Positions 56,968 through 64,000 of a DNA stretch of 64,000 bases are shown here, piece by piece. The position numbers and the translations under genes were made by a program. The notes under the pieces are model-generated. The model was not told where the DNA came from and did no database searches. It worked only from the letters and a program-made list of their open reading frames with translations. Source of the DNA: Ctena decussata (lineage: Eukaryota; Mollusca; Bivalvia; Lucinida; Lucinidae); contig OZ022500.1 of assembly GCA_963989385.1 (NCBI GenBank), positions 107,549,842-107,613,841 of the forward strand, in the 5' to 3' direction. Positions within the stretch are counted from its first letter, which is position 1, and each line of letters starts with the position of its first letter.

Positions 56968-58583
56968 CTTTTTAGCTCGCCTGAACGAAAGTTCATGAAG
57001 AGCTATTGTTGTCACTCTGGCGTCGGCGTCCGCGATTGCGTCCGGATTGGATGTTTTGGTTAAAGTTTTTAAAGACCCATATCTCTCTACCCCCTCGATG
57101 GATTCTTTTGATGCTTGCACTATAGTTAGATATTGGTCCAAAGTTTTACAGAGTACCACCATGATCTTGCCCACTGACCTTGATATCAAGGTCATGAACT
57201 TAGAAGATTGGGGGTTTTCGGATTGGATGTTTTGGTTTAAGTTTTTTAAAAACCCATATCTCCCTAACTCCTTGATGGATTCTTTTGATACTCGCACTGT
57301 AGTTAGATATTGGTCCAAAATTTTACGAAGTACCACCATGACCTTGCTCAGCGACCTTGATGTCAAGGTCATGGTCTTAGAAAATTAGGGTTTTTCGGAT
57401 TGGGTATTTTAGTTAAAGTTTTTTAAGACCCATATATATCTCCTAAATCCATGGTTGCATTATTTTGATATCTTTTGGTACAAGCACTGTAATTAGGTTT
57501 TGGTCCAATGTTTTATAGAATACCACCTTTACCCTGCCCATCGACCATACGGTCAAGGTCTTGGACTTAGAGATTTGGGTCATAAATTTGATTGTTTTTA
57601 AGTTTTCAAATGACATACTGTTTTATAATGTGTGGATGGATTTAGTTTATACTTGAACTGATGTCACATACTGGCCTGAGTTTTTATGAAATTTGTCTTA
57701 AAGGTTTTGGAAGACTTATAATTTTACAATGCCAAGATGGATTCAGCTGATACTAGGACTGTTGTTAGATATTGGTCTAAGGTTTTACAGAGTACTACCC
57801 CACTCCACTCAGCGGCCTTGAGGTCTAGGTCATGGATTTACAACTTTGCGTTGTTTCAAAGTCTTCTTCATAATGCTTGGATGGAGTTTGTATATGCTTG
57901 AACTGATGTTAGATACTAGTTTCGTGTTTTGCAAAATCTACCCCAGTCCTTTTTGGTTACTTTGAAGTCAAGGTCAGCTTCAGGTTCATCAACTTAGAAA
58001 TTAACCTTAAAGTTTTTGGCTGAAGTTTTATTAAGACATAATTTTACAATGCTACAATGGATTCAGTCAATACTAGTACATGTACTATTGTTAGTTAATG
58101 GTCCAGGGTTTGATAAATCCAGCACCCCCACCCACCCTCCGCACACACACACACACACACACACACTGTCCCTACCCCCACCAAGGGTAAAAAACTATTG
58201 TCCCTTTGCAATAAAAAGTTAAATATTTAGTCAATCTCTGCATACATCTTGTTATTGCAAAATTATGTCCCTTTGAATAAATCAGCACAGAGAGTTCATA
58301 GTACAGTTCTTGTCTCGGCAACTCATCCTTAGACATTTTGGCACTATATGGAGTAAAGGAGGTTTACACAGTGCTGTTCTTGTTGAGTTTTACAAAACAC
58401 TATATACTGGATGACCATGAAGTCAAGGTCATCGACTTAGAATTTTGTCTTAAAGATTTTTGTTAATGTTTTATATTTTTATATTTATGAAGACATAATT
58501 TCACAGTGCCGCAATGGACTCAGTGATACTAATATTTGGATTGATGTTAGATAATAGTTCAAGGTTTTGAAACATCCTAGCCC

Positions 58584-58614
<31 letters not shown>

Positions 58615-58799
58615 ACACCTTAGTTCTTTGGCATCAAGCTCATGGACTTTGAAATTTCATGTGGATTTTATTTTATTTTAAGACTTATTTCTGAGATAGC
58701 TTCTGTTTCATGCATAGCAGTCCACACCACCGTAGTGACTGTGTGATGGGCAAGCACCTATTCAGGCGAGCTATGCTGTCAGGTGACAGCTCTTGTTAT
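56968..58799 (+). mobile_element. AGCTCGCCTGAAC-type element inserted in duplication copy C
   Basis: Left end TTTTTAGCTCGCCTGAACG, right end TTCAGGCGAGCTATGCTGTC then GGTGACAGCTCTTGTTA. The core holds ~174-180-bp units (GGATGTTTTGGTT near 57048 and 57222, diverged at 57402) with TGATGTCAAGGTCATGGACTT. Poly-C and (AC)n tracts lie at 58142-58166 and 58581-58619. It interrupts sequence continuous in copies A and B (GCTTTCTTTTTA...TAGCTTAGTTGGAAAAG). Confidence 0.8.
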
Positions 58800-59421
58800 A
58801 TATAGCTTAGTTGGAAAAGTACTTTGGGCCAATAATAGTTGACTAGACAGGACAGCGTAGGACTTAAAGATGGGCCACACGCCAAATTTTACCGCAACAT
58901 TATCAACACCGGTGCACTTATCTTTTTTTTAAAGATTTTTCTTGTGTTACGAAATGGATTGCATGGCAGAAATTTCAGATGCTAATTGTTATAAGGTAAG
59001 CTACATTTGACGTGCTTTCAAACGTCATTCAGCAATACAACAGTATTTAAGGTAAATGCGGCAATAAAACGTTTACGGAAAATCAGGCTACTATTCACTG
59101 TTTTCCAGACGGATGATTCATGAAATGGGTGGTTTTTGTCTCTTAAAATTGGTACTCGTTTCTTAATACAGTGAGTTGCCATAGGCAAAATTATAGCTAT
59201 TTCCTGCGTGGGGGTAAAACGTTTTTTTAGAAATGTGTGTTTGGCGAGTTTTAACATTCATTTAGACTCAGAATTTGTTCCTGAGTCGTTCCATACAGTT
59301 TTTGTGGGTGTAAGAATCATTTGACGAAATTCTCACTGTTTATCTGTTTTAGTCATCTAAAAATTGGTACATTAATTATAGGCAGCAGTTACTGTATTTG
59401 AGATAATGATTACGCCTTAGT

Positions 59422-60024
59422 CAGTCTGGGGACTTATGGATTTCCATAACGCATATTTGTGATGGTCAACCATGCATTTTAAATGAACTGGCATGATGGC
59501 TTACCATAACATAATTACTGAAACTTTTACCACAAGATGTCACTACATGTCCGAAGGATGAAACGTGATGGAAAGCCATAACGTTGGTTTCTTCTGGTGT
59601 TATGGCTGACCATAACAAAGGCAAAACCCCCAAGTACTTTTTTGTCGAGTAACTGGTGCAAAACATTGAGTAACTCGTACAGTTAGCATCCGTTACAAAA
59701 AAGGAAGCATTGTAGACAATTTTGATCGTAACACTTTATAAAAAATAGAAAGTAAATAACTATTTTTCTTGGAAATAAAACAAGTCAAATGCACGGCAAT
59801 ATTTGCCTAATTTGACCACAATTCTGCAGACATAACCAAAATAAGACTGTTTATACTGAGAATAGTTAAGGGCTGGACCAAATATTAATTTTAAGTGTAG
59901 ACAGGTCAGACTGAACACTGTCAGTAGGTTAATTTGCCATTTTAGTGAGCTGGACTGAAAAATGTAAGAATTATGGCTGACCATCACAAATATGCGTGAT
60001 GGAAATCCATAAGTCCCCAGACTG
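59422..60024. mobile_element. TIR element starting CAGTCTGGGG (603 bp)
   Basis: Inverted ends of ~55 bp (CAGTCTGGGGACTTATGGAT / ATCCATAAGTCCCCAGACTG), flanked by TTAGT at 59417-59421 and 60025-60029. No transposase ORF. The TIR and 5-bp duplication do not name a family with certainty. Confidence 0.85.
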
Positions 60025-60029
60025 TTAGT

Positions 60030-61149
60030 CATTAATGATTTGAGGCGTACTTTAAACGTGGCATTTGTGAGTTCTCACGCTATGTAATCACGTGACCTAA
60101 CTGTACTACGACAGATGCTGCTTTGGAAACCGTACTGCTTAATTGGGGCGACTTCCGCAGACCGGTGTTTGCACCATGTGAGTATTTTGAAGAATTCCTT
60201 CTCTAATATAGAATGTGGAAGTTCTTGCACAAATAATTACACCATATATGTTGGTTCTTGCAGCAGAGGTGTCATTTTGAATGGATGGAAAAGAAATGAG
60301 AATATTGCAATTTAACGGGTTTGGGTTAGTCGTTTACCACGATTGTTGTACGAAAAAAGTAACTTTTTACCTAGACATATAACGAAAAAGACAGAGAAAA
60401 GTCTACCTATGGTGCGACAGAAAGTGTATTTTCCAAATTAAATAGAGTTTAGCTTGACTAGATTAATATTCTATGAGAAAAGTAGGATTTTGCGTGGGGA
60501 AAAGTGAACTGCTTTCCTAGCATGAAACAAATCCAACTGAACTGCATTTTTGGTTTTCAGGAGTCTGTTACTGCGACTACAGAATGACCAAAAGTTATTC
60601 AAATAAAACAGAATAAACTGCAAAATACCTAAAATTTACAGATTACAGTACTAAGTATTGCTGTAAGTGTACTAGTATAGGGTGACATGTTAGTGCATGT
60701 GTTCATGGATAGTCGTAGTTGAATGTCAACATCCTGTGTCAAAACTTGCTGGAAAAGGTGGTGTTTTCCCTCTTTTGTCTTGCTGATTAACATTTTAGCT
60801 TGAAATAAGGGCAAATCTGGATAGTGAAGCAACGTTGTATAAAGGGCAAATGTGCTATTGTGTAGGAAAACCTTGTATGTATTGAGTGGATTGCAATGCA
60901 CAATCTCCAAGCAAAGATAAGATCTAGGTAGGGTAGGTTGGGGTATATCTCACAGGAAAGAAATTAATAATTTTAAGTATTAACGATTATTGACTCATAT
61001 ATTAGTCTGTATTTATTAAGGTGATATTATGCGCTTATTGTACTACCTGTCACATTGTTTATTTTTTATATATGTATTGCATGTATGTACATGTATACGC
61101 TCAAGGGCTACACAACCTATAGCAGTTGAATAGACATTCTTCTTCTTCA
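60030..61149. other. Gene-free stretch
   Basis: No supported gene. A 93-codon minus-strand ORF at 60629-60910 has no recognisable motif. Nothing else stands out. Confidence 0.5.
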
Positions 61150-63158
61150 CAATTCTATTCTATTCTATTCTATCCCATAACCTTACTAGGTCATTGGGGC
61201 ACCACCGATTACTTCAAAACAATCCCTTTCAACCTTGTCTTCAGCTGCCCTAGTTGAGCTGACAAAATCCATTCCTGTCCACTCCTTGATATTGTCTTCC
61301 CACCTCTTCTTCTTTTTCCTTTCACTGTGCCCTGAAGAATTGTCTTTGCTAAACCAGAAGACCTTGAGACGTGGCCAAACCACCTTAGTTTCCGTTTCTT
61401 GACCAGCGTCAGGAGTTCATCATATTCTCCAATGGCTGCTTGGATTTTCCTGCGAACCTCCTCATTGGTTATATGGTCCTTGTACGAAATGTTCAGTAAC
61501 CTTCGGTAGCATCTCATCTCAAACGCCTTCGTTCTTTTCTATAACTTTGCTGTCAAGGTCCACGATTCACAGGCATACAGAAATATGGAAATGACAAGGG
61601 AGCGCATAAGTTTCACCTTTGATCCAAGAGATATGTTGTTATCTCTCCAAATTGGTTTCAGCTTGGTAAGAGATGAAGTGGCTTGTGCAATCCTTGAGAG
61701 AACCTTCTGTTTTGAGCCATCATCTGAGACAACTGCTCCAATGTATCTGAAGCTGCTTACGGTACCTAGCTTCTGCCCTTTTACCTTGATCTCCCTCTGG
61801 ATGCCATCTGCGCTGTTCGTCATCAGTTTGGTCTTCTCAGCACTGATCTCCATTTTATACCTTGTGCAGGTTTGGTCGAGACTTTCAACTAGAGCTTCTA
61901 GTTCCTGCTCTTCCTCAGCTAGAGCGTCTATGTCATCGGCAAACCGCAGATTGATAATGTTTCTGCCGCCTATGCTTACCTTTCCGTCATGTTCTTCCAG
62001 AGCATCAGACATGATCCGTTCGAGTAAAATGTTGAAGAGGTTGAGTGACTGAAGACATCCTTGTCTTACTCCAACTGTTGTTCTGAACCATTCTCCTGTG
62101 CTGCCATTTATCAGGACTGTACTTGTAGCCTTGTCGTATAGCTGCTCAATGGTGCGAACTAGATTTGCACTGATATTGTACTTCCGCATGGTGGCCCATA
62201 AGGCTGCATGCCATACCCTGTCAAAGGCTTTTTTGAAATCAATGAAGACATGGTACAGATTCTGCTGATGTTGGAGATACTTTTCACGCAGGAATCTAAG
62301 GTTGAAGATCTGTTCTGTGGTGCTCCTTCCTGCTCGAAACCCAGCCTGTTCCTCAGCGATTATCTCTTCGGCTTGTGGTTTAAGCCTGTTTAAGATGACT
62401 TCCAGCATGCCTTTGCTTGAATGACTGATGCGGCTGATGGTTCTGTAGTTCTGGCAGAGCTGTAGGTTGCCTTTTTTAGGGAGCGTAATAATCAGCGACT
62501 GAGTCCATGGGGTAGGCCATTCTCCTGTTCTCCAGATCCTGTTACAGATATTTGTTAAAACATCAATCATGGTCTCCCCGCCAGCTTGAACAATTTCTGC
62601 TGGTATATTATCAACTCCGGCAGATTTCCCATTCTTTAGTGCTGCTACTGCAATCTCAACTTCCTCACGAAGGATCGGTTGTTGATCTTCTTCTGGGGGG
62701 GGGGGGGGGGGGGGGGGGCGCTGATTGCAGTCCAGAACCGCACTGTCACCGTAAGTCTCATGGTTGTATAGTTCTGAGCAATATTCTGTCCATCTGCTGA
62801 GAATCTCTTGTTCCTCTGTTAGGCATTTCCCAGACTTGTCCTGGATAGTTGTGGATCTACCCTGTTTCTCTGAAGTTAGATCCTTCACCAGCTTGTATAC
62901 TTTCTTGCTGTTGTTTTTGTTCAAGCAAGTTTGAATCTCCTCGCACTGACTAGCTATTCAGTCCTCCTTCGCTTTCTTCACTGCCTTTTGAATCCTCTTG
63001 TTTGCTTCCCTGTATTCTTCTGCTCCTCCTGCTTCATACCTCTTCTTCTTCAAATTTCTCCTCTCATCACAGAGGTCGAGAACATCTCTGGTGACCCAGG
63101 GCTTTTTCCTGCGACGTTCCTTCCCAAGTATCTCACTGGCTGCCTCAGTCACAATATA
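61150..63158 (-). mobile_element. RTE-like non-LTR retrotransposon, 5'-truncated
   Basis: Minus-strand ORF2 remnant from about 63152 to 61190. It has KNGKSAGVDNIPAEIV, EQAGFRAGRSTTEQI, FIDFKKAFDRVWH, GVRQGCLQSLNLFNILLE and NLRFADDIDAL (the FADD catalytic core). The C-terminal YRRLLNISYKDHITNEEVRR and LRWFGHVSR blocks are of RTE type. Lesions include TGA at about 62956, TAG at about 61536, and a frameshift near 61300 after which RWEDNIKEWTGMDF continues in another frame. The endonuclease domain is missing. The 3' end is (AGAAT)n, as in RTE elements. A G24 run at 62695-62718 encodes a polyproline expansion. Confidence 0.85.
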
Positions 63159-63390
63159 GACAGGAATTTAACTCCTGTAGAAATTCTTGCCTCTAGCAAA
63201 TATGGAGTGAGAAAGATATGAGACCTAGCATACAAAATACGAATAGGCTGCAATATTCACACAGTTCTGCCATTATAAGAAGTACTTAAATAAAGCAACG
63301 GTGGCTCATTAGGGAGAGCATTGTAGAGGCAGTACAGCATAGGCATCTTTAACCATACTTTAAGGCTCAAGTCGAGGCGAATTGCTGTTA

Positions 63391-63560
63391 CAGTCAAACT
63401 TGCTTATGTGGTCACCTCCATTAAGGCGCCACCTGTATTAGCAGCCACCTTCACTTGGTCACTTGAACGAAACTACAGTGCAAATGAACCTGTGTTAAGG
63501 AGTCACTTGTTTTAAGCAGCCAATTTTCATTTGTGTGACCCCTTAAGACAGGTTTGACTG
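63391..63560. mobile_element. Pogo/Tigger-like MITE (170 bp)
   Basis: CAGTCAAACTTGCTTATGTG to GACAGGTTTGACTG, flanked by TA at 63389-63390 and 63561-63562. GTCACC- and TTAAG-containing blocks are also inverted. Non-coding. Confidence 0.85.
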
Positions 63561-63562
63561 TA

Positions 63563-64000
63563 CTTTGACTTTTTTTTTTAATTTTCAGGCCGATACGGTA
63601 GTCTGAAGTCCTAAGCTGTGATACATCGTTTTACGAAAAGCAGTACAGTAGATGGAATGTAATACCTAAAAAGCAGTTCATCACAACAAAAAGCAGTACA
63701 TTAGACTAAACATGCAAAACGGTCCCCTGTTCTTTTCATGTAATAAATACCATTATTTTTACAAAACATCAGTATAATTGATTATATAATACATATGTGA
63801 TCATTCAAAAATAATATAATAAGTCGAGAGAAAACACAAATATTTGAGATGTCAACAAACTGAAGCACATGACCCATGCAGATTTCTTCAGATTGTCGCT
63901 TAAATACCGTATTCACAGATCAGTTGTCAAAGTACAAAGCAGATTATTCACTGATACCACTTGCTCGATGTAAATCATTTCAATTTTGAAATAATTAGAC
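63563..64000. other. Gene-free right edge
   Basis: AT-rich. AAAGCAGTACA(G/T)TAGA recurs at about 63637 and 63690. Nothing else recognised. Confidence 0.5.

Noticed and set aside
57047..57388. 113-codon plus-strand ORF
   Set aside because: It spans tandem ~174-bp units of the 57-kb element and is open only because of their composition.

Overview
The window is a stretch of a large, intron-rich, repeat-laden animal genome. The family mix points to a mollusc, most likely a bivalve. The mix is elements with CGTCCGTCCG starts and short tandem cores, tRNA-derived SINEs, RTE-like LINEs, and palindromic MITEs with GCCGCGACAC ends. The species is inference; no rRNA, mitochondrial or barcode sequence is present.

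One complete host gene can be assembled. A minus-strand gene running from an ATG at 44837 to a TAA at 17329 encodes a secreted astacin zinc metalloprotease with a C-terminal MAM domain. It has eleven exons. Every splice phase agrees, the spliced CDS is 1335 nt and the product is 444 aa. The layout is signal peptide, short propeptide with an FEGD aspartate switch, astacin catalytic domain ([12 protein letters not shown], Met-turn SVMHY), Ser/Thr/Pro/Ala-rich linker, and one MAM domain. Exons 2 and 3 are microexons of 22 and 33 nt. Intron 4 appears to use a GC-AG splice pair. Most of the rest of 17.3-44.8 kb is intron filled with mobile elements.

Left of the gene (1-17.2 kb) is accessory repeat territory. 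Its centre is a 6-kb composite insertion at 9476-15437. It is bounded by two ~460-bp direct repeats that are almost identical, and each repeat has its own short inverted ends. A 4-bp target duplication (TTCA) flanks the whole unit. It carries a plus-strand His-Me (HNH-like) zinc-finger nuclease ORF and a convergent, broken Mutator-like transposase gene. A mariner-type element has inserted at a TA dinucleotide inside the transposase. The composite sits inside an older element of the AGCTCACCTGAGC family. This nesting is the best candidate here for an undescribed mobile system.

Right of the gene (44.9-64 kb) are a LINE fragment, a locally duplicated block (about 47.4-56.6 kb, with a third partial copy to 58.9 kb), several TA-flanked pogo/Tc1-like elements and palindromic MITEs, and a 5'-truncated RTE-like retrotransposon at 61.15-63.16 kb. 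Several insertions can be dated relative to each other because a paralogous empty site lies in the same window. Apart from the astacin gene and the ORFs inside mobile elements, no other convincing protein-coding gene was seen.
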